DNA of 64,000 nucleotides from Sandaracinaceae bacterium (lineage in GTDB: Bacteria; Myxococcota_A; Polyangia; Polyangiales; Houyiibacteriaceae): the NCBI GenBank assembly GCA_020633055.1, contig JACKEJ010000006.1:372001-436000 (forward strand). The letters are read 5' to 3'. Below are positions 36,214 through 47,707 of this stretch, piece after piece. Made by a program: the position numbers and the translations under genes. The notes beneath the pieces are model-generated. The model was not told where the DNA came from. It was given only the letters and a program-made list of their open reading frames with translations, and made no database searches. Numbering within the stretch: position 1 is the stretch's first letter; each line of letters begins with the position of its first letter.

Positions 36214-37093
36214 AGGCCCACGTTACAGTTCGTTCATGATCTGCGCTTGTAGCCGTCTGCTGGGAACCTTGTTATGTGGTCTTGCTAGCGCGTGCGCAGC
36301 GGATGTGCAGGTCGTGGCCGACATGGGCACACCAGCGGACCTGGGGACTCCTCTGGATGCGCAGCAGAATCGCGTGTGTGATCCGCCCGGAGAAGTGCGC
36401 AATTACCGGATCGTCTCGATCACACTTCCACCTTACGCCGATGTCCAGGCAGGCGCCGTGCAAGGCTTCGACTTGGACTTCACGCGTGATTCCTGTGGGA
36501 TGGAAGAAGGACCGAGTGGCGACAACGGACTTGCCAGCCTCGCGGATGATATCTCGCCTGTATTGGATCTTAGGTCCCTGTTGGGTGCCGTCTCGCCGTG
36601 TCCAGACGCGGCTGGGGTACTCTGTGTTTCGGAAGGCATCGGCTTTTCACAGTTCGACCCAGGCGAACGCTTGTCTTGCGAACGCTACAGCCTCTTCTCG
36701 TTGGGTGATCGCGAAGGAACTCTCTTGTGGCACACGTTCGCAACAGATCACCTGTCAATCCCGCCCTTGCCTGGTGGTCCGATCACCCTGAACCTCACAG
36801 GCGACACGGTCTTACAGGTCGAGCTCGAGAGCACGCAGCTGTTATGGCGACCATTGGGCGAGTCCTCTATCGAGCTGTATTTCGGGGGAATTCTGAGTGA
36901 TGAAGTACTTGAGCGACTCATCGCGTACCTCGTCGCAGAGTCGGGTGGAAATCTGACTGACGGAATCGTTCGCTTCTGGGTAGACTCGGCTCGTGACGTT
37001 GAAGTAGGCGGTAGCTGCACGAGTATGTCGGCATCTTTCGTGGCTGTTGGCGAGCTGATTGCGGATTGATAAGGCCCTCCCTGTCAGTAAGGC
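36214..37093. repeat. Second copy of the 880-bp tandem duplication
   Basis: It follows the first copy without a gap. Its end at 37093 coincides with the return to high G+C, so the duplicated block forms the right edge of the low-GC island. Confidence 0.95.
36236..37069 (+). CDS. Exported protein, copy B of the tandem pair
   Basis: A 277-residue protein identical to copy A except at seven positions: Glu to Asp just after the lipobox Cys, Ser to Leu and Tyr to His in the GTLxWxTF segment, Met to Leu in GGIxSD, Glu to Ala in RLIxYL, and Gly-Leu to Phe-Trp in IVRxxVDSARD. Only about three silent changes were seen, so most differences alter the protein. It carries the same short upstream region as copy A, so both are probably expressed alike. 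Its role is unknown, as for copy A. Confidence 0.8.
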   Translation: MICACSRLLGTLLCGLASACAADVQVVADMGTPADLGTPLDAQQNRVCDPPGEVRNYRIVSITLPPYADVQAGAVQGFDLDFTRDSCGMEEGPSGDNGLASLADDISPVLDLRSLLGAVSPCPDAAGVLCVSEGIGFSQFDPGERLSCERYSLFSLGDREGTLLWHTFATDHLSIPPLPGGPITLNLTGDTVLQVELESTQLLWRPLGESSIELYFGGILSDEVLERLIAYLVAESGGNLTDGIVRFWVDSARDVEVGGSCTSMSASFVAVGELIAD

Positions 37094-37136
37094 TGGGCGG
37101 ACCTCGAGTTGGTTCGCGGCGTCGGGTTCCTGGCGG

Positions 37137-38336
37137 CTACTCGAACGCCAGGTGGAACACGCGCCAGCCCGCGCACTCCCCCTCGAACACGTCGCACTCC
37201 CGGTGTCCGGCCGCGATCATTCCTCCCGTGACCGAGTCGTGACGCACCGTGACGAGCTGGGCCGCCACCACGTTCCACCCTGCGCTGGCCGTCACGGTGC
37301 GCGTGCTCACGTCGATGCGTTGGCCGGTGCAGCCGTCGTCGCAGACCGAGTCGACGCCCCAGCGCGCGCCCCTGCCCACCAGCGCGTACAGGTTTCCATC
37401 GGCACCAGTGTCGAGTCCGAGGTACTCCTCGCCGGAGCGTAGCGTCCCGACGGCGCCGTCACGGACGAAGCATGTGGAAGGGTAGACGTGCGCTTCGGTA
37501 CACGGGTCGATGCGCAGGAGCACGCCCTCGTGCGTGACCACGTGGGTCGCGGTGGCGGAGTCGAAGGCATAGACGCCGTTGACCGCGAAGTCTCCGTGGT
37601 ACGGCGAGTCGTTGATGAACGTCGGCACGCCCGAAGACTCGACCGCGTAGTAGTGGACGTCCGCAGGGCTGCTCCGCGTGTTGACGGTGATGAACGCGTC
37701 CCGACCAGGCACCGCTCGCATGGGGATGCCGTTGTAGGTGTACGGTTCGGAGCTCGCCACGAACATGCTCGTCACCAAGTCGTACGTGTAGAACACGCGG
37801 TCCCAGTCGTTCGACGGACCGCACACGAAGCGGTGTTGCCCCACGATGACGGACGACGCGCAGGGCTCGGTCAAGAACACGTCTCCCTGCTCCTCCAAGC
37901 TGGCCGTCAGCGTCGTGAGCGCGGCGCCATCGGCGATGCCCAGGTAGGTGCCATCGAAGGCGGCGCTCGTGATCTCGCGCGGCGCCGTCCAGCGGGCCAG
38001 CTCGCCACCCGCGCGGCTCACCAACAGCACCTGGTCACGCAGCACGACGACGATGCCTGCCGTGGTGACGAACGCGTCGATCAGGACACCGTCCCCCGCC
38101 ACGAGCGGAACGGTCGGCGGCGGACCGGCGTCACGCACGGTCCCCATGTCGTCCAGCATCCCGGCGTCCGGACTGCCGACGTCGATGATCGAGTCGTCCG
38201 TGACCCCTTGGTCGTGGGGACCGCTGGCATCGACGACGGATGCGTCACCGTCGTGCGCGTATGGGTGGCTCTGTGCGCAGCCAGACCACGCTGCCGCGGC
38301 GGACATCAGAACGAGCGCAGGGAACAGTCGGCTCAT
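37137..38336 (-). CDS. Lipoprotein with acidic D-x-G linker and propeller-like domain
   Basis: A 399-residue protein. ATG 38336 has a GGGGAG ribosome-binding site seven bases upstream and was preferred over ATG 38354, which also gives a plausible leader. The signal peptide ends AAWSGC (lipid Cys about 20). A linker of about 55 residues rich in Asp/Gly (DASVVDASGPHDQG, DVGSPDAGMLDDMG) precedes a repetitive beta-rich domain (VPLVAGDGVLIDAFVTTAGIVVVLRDQVLLV, EEYLGLDTGADGNLYALVGRG) reminiscent of NHL/WD-like propellers without signature repeats. Function unknown. It converges with copy B across a 67-base gap at the island border. Confidence 0.72.
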   Translation of the reverse strand: MSRLFPALVLMSAAAAWSGCAQSHPYAHDGDASVVDASGPHDQGVTDDSIIDVGSPDAGMLDDMGTVRDAGPPPTVPLVAGDGVLIDAFVTTAGIVVVLRDQVLLVSRAGGELARWTAPREITSAAFDGTYLGIADGAALTTLTASLEEQGDVFLTEPCASSVIVGQHRFVCGPSNDWDRVFYTYDLVTSMFVASSEPYTYNGIPMRAVPGRDAFITVNTRSSPADVHYYAVESSGVPTFINDSPYHGDFAVNGVYAFDSATATHVVTHEGVLLRIDPCTEAHVYPSTCFVRDGAVGTLRSGEEYLGLDTGADGNLYALVGRGARWGVDSVCDDGCTGQRIDVSTRTVTASAGWNVVAAQLVTVRHDSVTGGMIAAGHRECDVFEGECAGWRVFHLAFE

Positions 38337-38469
38337 CGGTAGGCTCCCCTTCATGGGCGGGGTATACCCCCGACGGTCCGAGGGCGCCAACAGGTGCGGA
38401 CCAAGAATCGAGCGGGGTCAGTGTCCCACGCGGAGGCCCTTGGTCCATCCCCGTCGAACGCGTCACGGT

Positions 38470-39378
38470 CTAACGGAACGGCGTGCCCGCCGTGCGCGCC
38501 AGCTCCACCAGCGCGTCCAGCAGCTGCTCGCTGGGGCGCTTGGCCGCGGGGTCCGCCGGGTCCCGTCCGTCGCGCAGGGCCACGCCGTCGAGCGACGCCA
38601 CGCGCGCCACGCCGGCGCCCGAGCCCGTGAGGAACACCTCGTCGGCGTCCAGCAGGTCCGCGCGCGCAAGCGGGACCTCCTCCACGCGCAGGCCGAGCGT
38701 GTCCCGGTGCTCGCGCGCCAGCTCGAGGATGCTGCGGCGGGTCACGCCTTCGAGCGCGCCTTCGCTCGCCGGGGGCGTCTGCAGCGCGCCGCGGCGCACG
38801 ATGAACACGTTGGCGCCGGCGCTCTCGGCCACGCGCCCTTGTGCGTTGAGCAGCAGCGCGTCGTCCGCGTGGCGCAGCTTGGCCTCGCGCTTGGCCAGCA
38901 CGTTGTTCAGGTAGTTGAGCGACTTCACGCGCGGGTCCAGCACGTCCGAGGGCGGCCGGCGCCAGAACGAGGTGACCAGGTCCAGCCCCTTCTCGCGCTT
39001 GGCCGCGTCGAACAGCACGATCTGCCCCGCGATGCAGAAGAGCGAGGGCGCGCCGCAGGTGGTCGGGTCGATGCCGAGGGGCCCGACACCGCGGGTCACC
39101 ACCAGCCGCAGGTAGGCCTCGTCCTTGTCCAGCGCGCGCGCCGCGGCCAGGCACGCCTCCCGCGCGCGGTCCTGCCCGCCTGGGAGCGTCAGGCCGATGG
39201 CGGCGCAGCTGGCCTCGAAGCGGTGCAGGTGGTCGGCCAGCCGGAACACGCGGCCGTGGCGAATGCGGATGCCCTCGAATACGCCGTCGCCGTAGAGCAG
39301 CCCGTGGTCCAGCACCGAGACCTTCGCGTCGGCCATGTCCACGAGGCCGCCGTTCATCCACACCTTCATGTCGCTCAT
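38470..39378 (-). CDS. ilvE: Branched-chain amino acid aminotransferase (class IV)
   Basis: A 302-residue PLP enzyme of fold type IV. MKVWMNGGLVDMADAKVSVLDHGLLYGDGVFEGIR is the canonical N-terminus. The PLP lysine lies in RVKSLNYLNN (Lys 152), and AESAGANVFIV and FLTGSGAGV are the family's late motifs. It catalyses the final step of Leu, Ile and Val synthesis or the first step of their breakdown. D-amino-acid aminotransferase or aminodeoxychorismate lyase are less likely given the sequence. ATG 39378 overlaps the stop of the IclR gene by four bases, so the two are co-expressed. Confidence 0.92.
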   Translation of the reverse strand: MSDMKVWMNGGLVDMADAKVSVLDHGLLYGDGVFEGIRIRHGRVFRLADHLHRFEASCAAIGLTLPGGQDRAREACLAAARALDKDEAYLRLVVTRGVGPLGIDPTTCGAPSLFCIAGQIVLFDAAKREKGLDLVTSFWRRPPSDVLDPRVKSLNYLNNVLAKREAKLRHADDALLLNAQGRVAESAGANVFIVRRGALQTPPASEGALEGVTRRSILELAREHRDTLGLRVEEVPLARADLLDADEVFLTGSGAGVARVASLDGVALRDGRDPADPAAKRPSEQLLDALVELARTAGTPFR

Positions 39379-40148
39379 GTCGTTCTTCCGTTCTTGTCCG
39401 TGTGCGGCGCGGGCCCGAGCCGCGCTGCGATGTCTTGGGCCGCCTGCTGTACGGCCGTCGCGAGCGAGGCCTCGCCCTCGCGCTGGAAGTGCCCGGGCGT
39501 GGCCGCCAGCGCGACCGTGCCTACCAGCCGCTCGCCGAGGCGCACGGGGGCCGCGACGACCGCCACGTCGGGCATCCACTCGGCCACGTTGGTGTCGTAG
39601 CCGCGCTCGGCCGCCCGGGACACGCGCTTGCGCAGCGCGCGCAGCGAAGACGGAGTGGCGTCCGTGAAGCGCTCCCAGCGTGCGTCGTCGGCGAGCCCCA
39701 CCTGCTGCGGGTCGAACGCCAGGAACAGGCGCCCCGACGCGCTGGCGTGCACGGGCACCTGGGCGCCCACGGTGGGCATGGCGCGCAAGAAGCCCGAGCC
39801 CTCGGCCACCAGCGCCACCTCCAGCCGCTGCTCGCGCGGGACCACCAGAAAGCAGCTCTGGCCCGTGCGTCGCGCTGCGTCACGCAGCGCGGGTTCACTC
39901 GCGGTCAGGAGCGCGTCCCCCCGCCTGGCCAGGTCGCCCAGCACCACCAGGGCCGAGCCGAGCTGGTAGTCGCCGTCCGCGCTGCGCGTCACCAACCCGC
40001 GGGACACGAGGCTCTGCAGCAGGCGGTGGGCCGACGACTTCGGCACGCCCGCGCGTTCGGCGAGCGTGAGCAGGCCCGCGCGCCCGCCCAGGTCACCGAG
40101 GGTGATCAGCAGGTCGAGGGCCTTCTCGATGGAGGTCGCGGTGGGCAT
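39375..40148 (-). CDS. IclR family transcriptional regulator
   Basis: A 257-residue protein. An N-terminal winged helix (SIEKALDLLITLGDLGGRAGLLTLAERAGVPKSSAHRLLQSLVSRGLV, residues about 6-55) is followed by the IclR effector domain, with VPVHASASGRLFLAF and a final VGTVALAATPGHF. Regulators of this family respond to small carboxylates. It is the first gene of a unit with ilvE and is divergent from the acyl-CoA carboxylase operon. An inverted repeat of the IclR type at 40163-40179 lies 15 bases upstream of its start, so it probably controls both directions. Confidence 0.93.
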   Translation of the reverse strand: MPTATSIEKALDLLITLGDLGGRAGLLTLAERAGVPKSSAHRLLQSLVSRGLVTRSADGDYQLGSALVVLGDLARRGDALLTASEPALRDAARRTGQSCFLVVPREQRLEVALVAEGSGFLRAMPTVGAQVPVHASASGRLFLAFDPQQVGLADDARWERFTDATPSSLRALRKRVSRAAERGYDTNVAEWMPDVAVVAAPVRLGERLVGTVALAATPGHFQREGEASLATAVQQAAQDIAARLGPAPHTDKNGRTT

Positions 40149-40162
40149 GGGCGCGCAGGGTG

Positions 40163-40179
40163 GTTCCGAAATGCGGAAC
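40163..40179. promoter_or_regulatory. IclR-type operator candidate
   Basis: GTTCCGAAATGCGGAAC: 6-base arms with a 5-base spacer, matching the TTCCG...CGGAA type of palindrome bound by IclR regulators. It lies between the divergent iclR and carboxylase genes. Confidence 0.6.
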
Positions 40180-40259
40180 TAAGATCCAATATATGGAACA
40201 GCCTGGCCCATCCTCCGGCGCCACGCAAGCCCCCGTGGGCCACTCGTTACACCCACCGG

Positions 40260-40275
40260 CTGAATCTTCATTCAG
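40260..40275. promoter_or_regulatory. Second palindrome upstream of the carboxylase operon
   Basis: CTGAATCTTCATTCAG has 6-base arms and a 4-base loop and is 22 bases upstream of the biotin carboxylase ATG. It may be an operator or an mRNA hairpin; the cognate factor is unknown. Confidence 0.35.
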
Positions 40276-40297
40276 TCGTGATAGACTGCGCCCCGCC

Positions 40298-43424
<3,127 letters not shown>

Positions 43425-43428
<4 letters not shown>

Positions 43429-44039
43429 GCGGAGGCAACCCGAAGACGCTGCGCGTGGGCGTGCTGCGCGACGAAGACGGCTCCGTGACGTTGACCTCGC
43501 CCGGGGTCGGCGTGTGGCGCCTGGGCCCGAGCGTGGGGCGCGCGCTGCTGAGCGGCGCGGGCGCGGGCAGCGGCGACGAGGCCAGCTGCGGTGTGCTCAG
43601 CGTGCTGGGCGTCGAGCATCGGCTGGTGCTGCCACCGGGCGTGTCGGGGCGCGTCGTCGCGCGCCTCTTCCCCGAGCAGCGCGAGCCCACGGTGGACTAC
43701 GGCGCGAAGTTGCTGCAGCTCTCGCCGCTGGGTGGCGCCGAAGCAGGCGCTGCGGGCGAGAAGCAGGGGCAGGCTGCCACGACGGGCCTCGCCTTCCGCG
43801 CGCCCATGAGCGGTCGCTTCTACCTGCGTCCCGCGCCCGACAAGCCCGCCTTCGCCGAGGTCGGCGCCGTGCTCACGCGCGGTCAGACGGTGTGCTTGCT
43901 GGAGGTCATGAAGACCTTCAACCGACTGGCGCTCACGGGCGACGACCTGCCGGAACGCGTGCGCGTCCTGGCGGTCGTGCCGGTGGACGGCGAGGACATC
44001 AATCGGGGGGATGTGCTGCTTCGGCTGGAGCCGGCGTAG
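43425..44039 (+). CDS. Biotin carboxyl carrier protein with unusual EVMKTFN biotinylation motif
   Basis: A 204-residue protein. Residues 1-110 are an N-terminal beta-rich domain of unknown family. Residues 122-204 are a biotinyl/lipoyl domain (FRAPMSGRFYLRPAPDKPAFAEVGAVLTRGQTVCLLEVMKTFNRL) with the presumed biotin lysine at 163. The usual motif is E-A-M-K-M; here it is E-V-M-K-T. A Met-Lys core with the E two residues before is retained, so biotinylation is still plausible. The ATG overlaps the carboxyltransferase stop by four bases, completing a three-gene carboxylase operon. Confidence 0.88.
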
Positions 44040-44448
44040 GCGCCTCGAGCGTGACCAGCACGACGTCGCCCACCGCGGTGACGTCGGCGCCGGGGAAGGC
44101 GCGCCGCACCGCGAGCTCGTCGGCGTCGTCCGCGTGCCCCCGCAGCCGCACGAGGCTGCCCGAGGGGCCGTCCAGGCGCATCTCGAAGCGCTGGAAGGTG
44201 ATGCCCTGAACGTCGAGCGTCACCTCGCACCCGCGCGTGAACGCGTGCTGGTTGGGAGACCAGTCGCTCCCGTCGTTGTCCACACAGGCGAGGCGCAGGT
44301 CGACCGCGCTCATGCCGAGTCGAAACGGCCCGAGGCCGCTGGGCGCCGCCGTGGGGGTGGCGGTGGTCTCCTCGCCGCCGACGGCGGCGCCGCCGCACCC
44401 CATGCTCGCGAGGGTCAGGGAGAGGGCCACGGTGCGGGTGGACATCAT
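43999..44448 (-). CDS. Small lipoprotein
   Basis: A 149-residue protein. ATG 44448 (the first of two adjacent ATGs) opens a signal peptide with lipobox SMGC (Cys about 18). A Gly/Thr/Ala linker is followed by a compact domain: GPFRLGMSAVDLRLACVDNDGSDW, TRGCEVTLDVQGITFQRFEMRLDGPSGSLVRL, RAFPGADVTAVGDVVLVTLEA. Function unknown. The 3' end overlaps the convergent biotin-carrier gene by 41 bases. Confidence 0.65.
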   Translation of the reverse strand: MMSTRTVALSLTLASMGCGGAAVGGEETTATPTAAPSGLGPFRLGMSAVDLRLACVDNDGSDWSPNQHAFTRGCEVTLDVQGITFQRFEMRLDGPSGSLVRLRGHADDADELAVRRAFPGADVTAVGDVVLVTLEAPTPAPAEAAHPPD

Positions 44449-44603
44449 CACGGCGAGGATGACACGAGCGGGCGCTGCGGGGTCCCTGGAAGTGCGCGTC
44501 GTGTGCGTTTCGGGCCTTGAATCTAGGTCAATTGTCACGCATGTGGGAAAGCTCCGGCGTGGCTGCGAACGTCACCCTCGCTGACACCTTGTCGGCCTGC
44601 GGG

Positions 44604-45452
44604 TCAACGCGGCTCGCTCACCACCAGGATCCCTCCGAACCTGTCCCCTTCGTGGGCCACCCCGCGGCGACCCGGAGCGTTCAGCACGGAGATGGTCCCG
44701 TCCAAGAACAGGGCGTCCGTACACGCGAGCGCGTCGCGGAAGAGCGTCCCGAAGTCGTGAAAGCGCACCTCGCCGTCCGAGATGGCCAGGTGCACCACGT
44801 GGGGCGCCCCTGCCGCGACCCCGACCCCGCTGCGTAGCTTGAAGCTGTCGGAGTCCGGCAGGAAGCGCGGGTGCAGCTCACCATTCAGCAGCAACGCCGG
44901 GCCGGACTGCGTCGCGAGTCGGACGCGCGACACGGGTTCGTCGAAGGCGCTGGTCTCCACGACGTGGGCTTGCAGCTCCCCGCCGACCGTCGCGACGTAG
45001 AAGACGGCGTTGGGCTTGAGGAAGAAGTTCCCGGGCGCGTCGGCCAGGTTGCGCGGCGTGTGCTCTACGCCCCGCTCGATGTGCAGGCCGAGGGCGCGTC
45101 CGTCGGTCTCGAAGATGCCTGCGTTGGTCGCGAGCACCATCCTCCGGCCCTGCGCCGTGAGCCACGCGCGGACGGCGGGGACCGTGTTCAGACTGCCACC
45201 CTCGGGCCCTTGCCCGTACAGGTCCAGCTCCACCTCGTTCAGATCCAGCGAGGCGACCGTGTAGCGCGCGCCGAGGTGCTCCACCGTGCGCAGCGTGAGG
45301 CCGCGCGGCAGGGGGTCCGCCGCGCGAGGCGAGTGCTCCGGCCGCGGAGGCTCGTCGACCGAGCGCGTGCCGCAGGCCAGCGAAGCGACGGATAGCAACG
45401 AGCAGAAGGCGCTACGGAACGCCAGCGTCCGCGGTGCCCGCAGTGTCGCCAT
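44604..45452 (-). CDS. Phosphodiester glycosidase-like lipoprotein (NAGPA/YigE family)
   Basis: A 282-residue protein. The signal peptide ends in lipobox SLACG (Cys about 27). The mature domain is of the phosphodiester glycosidase type (PF09992): LATNAGIFETDGRALGLHIERG, PNAVFYVATVGGELQAHV, ATQSGPALLLNGELHPRF, VHLAISDGEVRFHDFGTLFRDALACTDALFLDGTIS. Family members remove N-acetylglucosamine phosphodiesters or bind exopolysaccharide; the substrate here is unknown. It begins 41 bases before the preceding lipoprotein gene ends, and so belongs to the DUF1592/DUF1552 operon. Confidence 0.87.
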   Translation of the reverse strand: MATLRAPRTLAFRSAFCSLLSVASLACGTRSVDEPPRPEHSPRAADPLPRGLTLRTVEHLGARYTVASLDLNEVELDLYGQGPEGGSLNTVPAVRAWLTAQGRRMVLATNAGIFETDGRALGLHIERGVEHTPRNLADAPGNFFLKPNAVFYVATVGGELQAHVVETSAFDEPVSRVRLATQSGPALLLNGELHPRFLPDSDSFKLRSGVGVAAGAPHVVHLAISDGEVRFHDFGTLFRDALACTDALFLDGTISVLNAPGRRGVAHEGDRFGGILVVSEPR

Positions 45453-46371
45453 AGATGAACGCTGGCACGCCGTGCACGCGGATGGAAGCCGAGATGCGGT
45501 CGCACTCGCCCGTTTCCACGTTCATCACGTCCGCGATGCCGCGCAGGATGGCGCGCCCCAGCGTCGCGAACTGCGACGCACCGCCGATGCGCGGGATGAC
45601 GTCCGCCAGCGTGGTCCACGGGAGGGCTCCACCGAGCACGCCCGTGATGGTGCCGTTGGGGTTGAAGTCCACGCGCAGCTGTCCGAGCGAGATGGGGAGC
45701 TCGAACTCCACGTCCAGGATGGAGCCCTCGAGCTGCAGCGAGATGCCGCTCGCGAACAGCACGCCGTCTTCGATGCTGGTCTCGATGACGACGGGCTCGA
45801 CGTCGCGCAGATCGAACGACTGACCGGACAGCAGGCGACCGTCGGTGCCCACCCCCACGTCGAAGGGCTCACCGAGGGCGACGCGCAGGATCACGTGGTC
45901 GTCGTTCTCGAACGAGTTCACGTCCTGGAACTCGAGCAGGACCAGCAGGGTGCCGCCCGTGACCGCGCTCTGCACCAGCCCCGCGAAGATGTCCGCGCTG
46001 TCTTCCTCCTGCGCGGCGAGCAGCGTCACCAGCCCCACCAGGCCGCCCCCGGCTAGTCCGTTGTCGATGCCGTGACGCCCGTCTGGCGCCGTGTAGTCCT
46101 CTTGCTGGACCGCGCGGCAGGCGTTGCCTTCCGCGACGGGGCCGTCCACACCGTCCACGTCGAATCCATCGATGACGCCGGGGCCTTCGTCGGCCGGCTC
46201 TGGGTCGATCAGGATGCGCATGTCGTCGATGACGTACACGTATGTCTCACCCGGCACCGTCTCGTCGCAGCCCGCTGCCCCCGCTGCGACGCCCGCGATG
46301 GTCACACAGCCGGCCAGGGCCGCGCCGCACAGACGCCTCCCGAGTGTTCGTGACGCGCTCAGCCACCTCAT
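45412..46371 (-). CDS. Lipoprotein distantly related to the duplicated pair at 35-37 kb
   Basis: A 319-residue protein. The signal peptide ends GAAGC (Cys about 35). The domain begins PGVIDGFDVDGVDG and contains EDYTAPDGRHGIDNGLAGGGLVGLVTL, a beta-rich middle, GVLGGALPWTTLADVIPRI and a final CDRISASIRVHGVPAFI. The order of motifs (a GF-D-V/L-D start, D-N-GLA, then C-x2-I/M-S-A-S near the end) is shared with the two exported proteins at 35356 and 36236. It is preceded by the DUF1552 gene with one base between them. Function unknown. Confidence 0.7.
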   Translation of the reverse strand: MRWLSASRTLGRRLCGAALAGCVTIAGVAAGAAGCDETVPGETYVYVIDDMRILIDPEPADEGPGVIDGFDVDGVDGPVAEGNACRAVQQEDYTAPDGRHGIDNGLAGGGLVGLVTLLAAQEEDSADIFAGLVQSAVTGGTLLVLLEFQDVNSFENDDHVILRVALGEPFDVGVGTDGRLLSGQSFDLRDVEPVVIETSIEDGVLFASGISLQLEGSILDVEFELPISLGQLRVDFNPNGTITGVLGGALPWTTLADVIPRIGGASQFATLGRAILRGIADVMNVETGECDRISASIRVHGVPAFIYGDTAGTADAGVP

Positions 46372-46372
46372 G

Positions 46373-47707
46373 TCACACCTCTAGCCCGCTCAGCCCGGTG
46401 GTGGCCTCGGCCTCGTTGACACCGAAGCGGTCTACCGTGGCGCCCACGGCGCGCAGCAGCGAGAACGACACCTTGCTCGCCACCTCGCCGATCGCGCGCA
46501 GATGCTGACCGGTGACCAGCGCGCCGCCCGCGTTGCCCGCGATGAGGATGGGGTACTCCGTGATCTCGTGCTCCGCGCCGAACGAACAGTCGCTCGTGGC
46601 GAGCAGCGCGAGGTTGTCCAGGAGTCGCCCGTCGCCCTCGGGGACGTTGGCGAGCGCCTGCACGAAGTACGCGTACTCGTCGATGATCTGCTGAACGATG
46701 AGCGTGAGCTGGTCCTGCGAGACGGCGTCGATCTTGTGGCTGAGCTCGTGGTGGCCCGTGGCCACACCCGGAAAGCGCACGTTGCTGCCGCCGGGCGTGA
46801 ACATCATGTGGACCACGCGCGTTCGGTCGCACGCCATGGCCATCGTGAGCATGTCCGCCATGAGCCGATGCCGTACGCTCATCTGCGGGCGGCTGTTCAC
46901 CTCGGGGTAGTCGGCCGCGGGGACCGCCGGCAGCGCGCACGAGGCGAGGTTCGGAGGGTCCTCTTCGAAGCGCAACAGGCGGAGCTCCAGCTCGCGTACC
47001 CCCGTCAGGTGCTCGTCCAAGCGGCGCTGGTCGTGCGTGCCGAGCTGCGCGCGCAGGCTGGCCGACTCCTCCATCACAGAGCTGAGCGCGCTCCGACGCA
47101 GCTGCCACATCGGGTCGATGACCGGCTCCTCGCCCGGCAGCGCGAAGCCCTCGCCGAAGATCAGCTGATACAGCGTCAGCGGGTCCACCGTCGCCGGGTT
47201 CGCGCTGCCTGGACCGTTGACGCTCACGGTGGAGTTGCCGAGCCCCGGCTGCACGCCGGCCTGGAGTGAGCTGAACGCCGTCACGCCGCCGATGCGTTCG
47301 CGCGCGATCACGTCGATGGTGGCGGCCTCGATGGTGTGCTGTCCCGTCGAGGTGATGGGGGTCCCCGACAGGAACGATGCCGAACCATCGAGGTGGGGCT
47401 CACGCGCCACGGACGCTGCGATCGTGCCCGACACGACGGTCACGTCCGAACGCACTGGCGCGAGCCCGCGCAGCTGCTCGCTCAGCGCGTAGTCTCGGCC
47501 CGTGGACAGCGGCGTCCACCGCTCGGGGATGTTTCCGTTGCCCCAGATCCAGGCTCCAAAGCGCTTCGGGAAGGGCGAACCGTCGGCGAGCGCGGTGCCG
47601 TTGCCGTTGCAGAACATCTCCAGCATGGGCATGCCGATGGTGACGGCGGCGCCGCCGCCGAGGATGCCCTTCAGCATGGTGCGCCGGCTCAGCTTCTTCG
47701 AACGCAT
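46373..47707 (-). CDS. Tat-exported DUF1552 protein
   Basis: A 444-residue protein with a twin-arginine signal (LSRRTMLKGILGGGAAV) and a C-terminal DUF1552 domain: FGAWIWGNGNIPERWTP, SFLSGTPITSTGQ, HHELSHKIDAVSQDQL and LATSDCSFGAEHEITEYPILIAG are typical. This family is nearly always paired with DUF1588/DUF1592 proteins in planctomycetes and myxobacteria and is of unknown function, perhaps in polysaccharide handling. ATG 47707 overlaps the upstream stop by one base. The frame upstream of it is the antisense-like continuation over the DUF1592 gene and was left out. Confidence 0.9.
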   Translation of the reverse strand: MRSKKLSRRTMLKGILGGGAAVTIGMPMLEMFCNGNGTALADGSPFPKRFGAWIWGNGNIPERWTPLSTGRDYALSEQLRGLAPVRSDVTVVSGTIAASVAREPHLDGSASFLSGTPITSTGQHTIEAATIDVIARERIGGVTAFSSLQAGVQPGLGNSTVSVNGPGSANPATVDPLTLYQLIFGEGFALPGEEPVIDPMWQLRRSALSSVMEESASLRAQLGTHDQRRLDEHLTGVRELELRLLRFEEDPPNLASCALPAVPAADYPEVNSRPQMSVRHRLMADMLTMAMACDRTRVVHMMFTPGGSNVRFPGVATGHHELSHKIDAVSQDQLTLIVQQIIDEYAYFVQALANVPEGDGRLLDNLALLATSDCSFGAEHEITEYPILIAGNAGGALVTGQHLRAIGEVASKVSFSLLRAVGATVDRFGVNEAEATTGLSGLEV

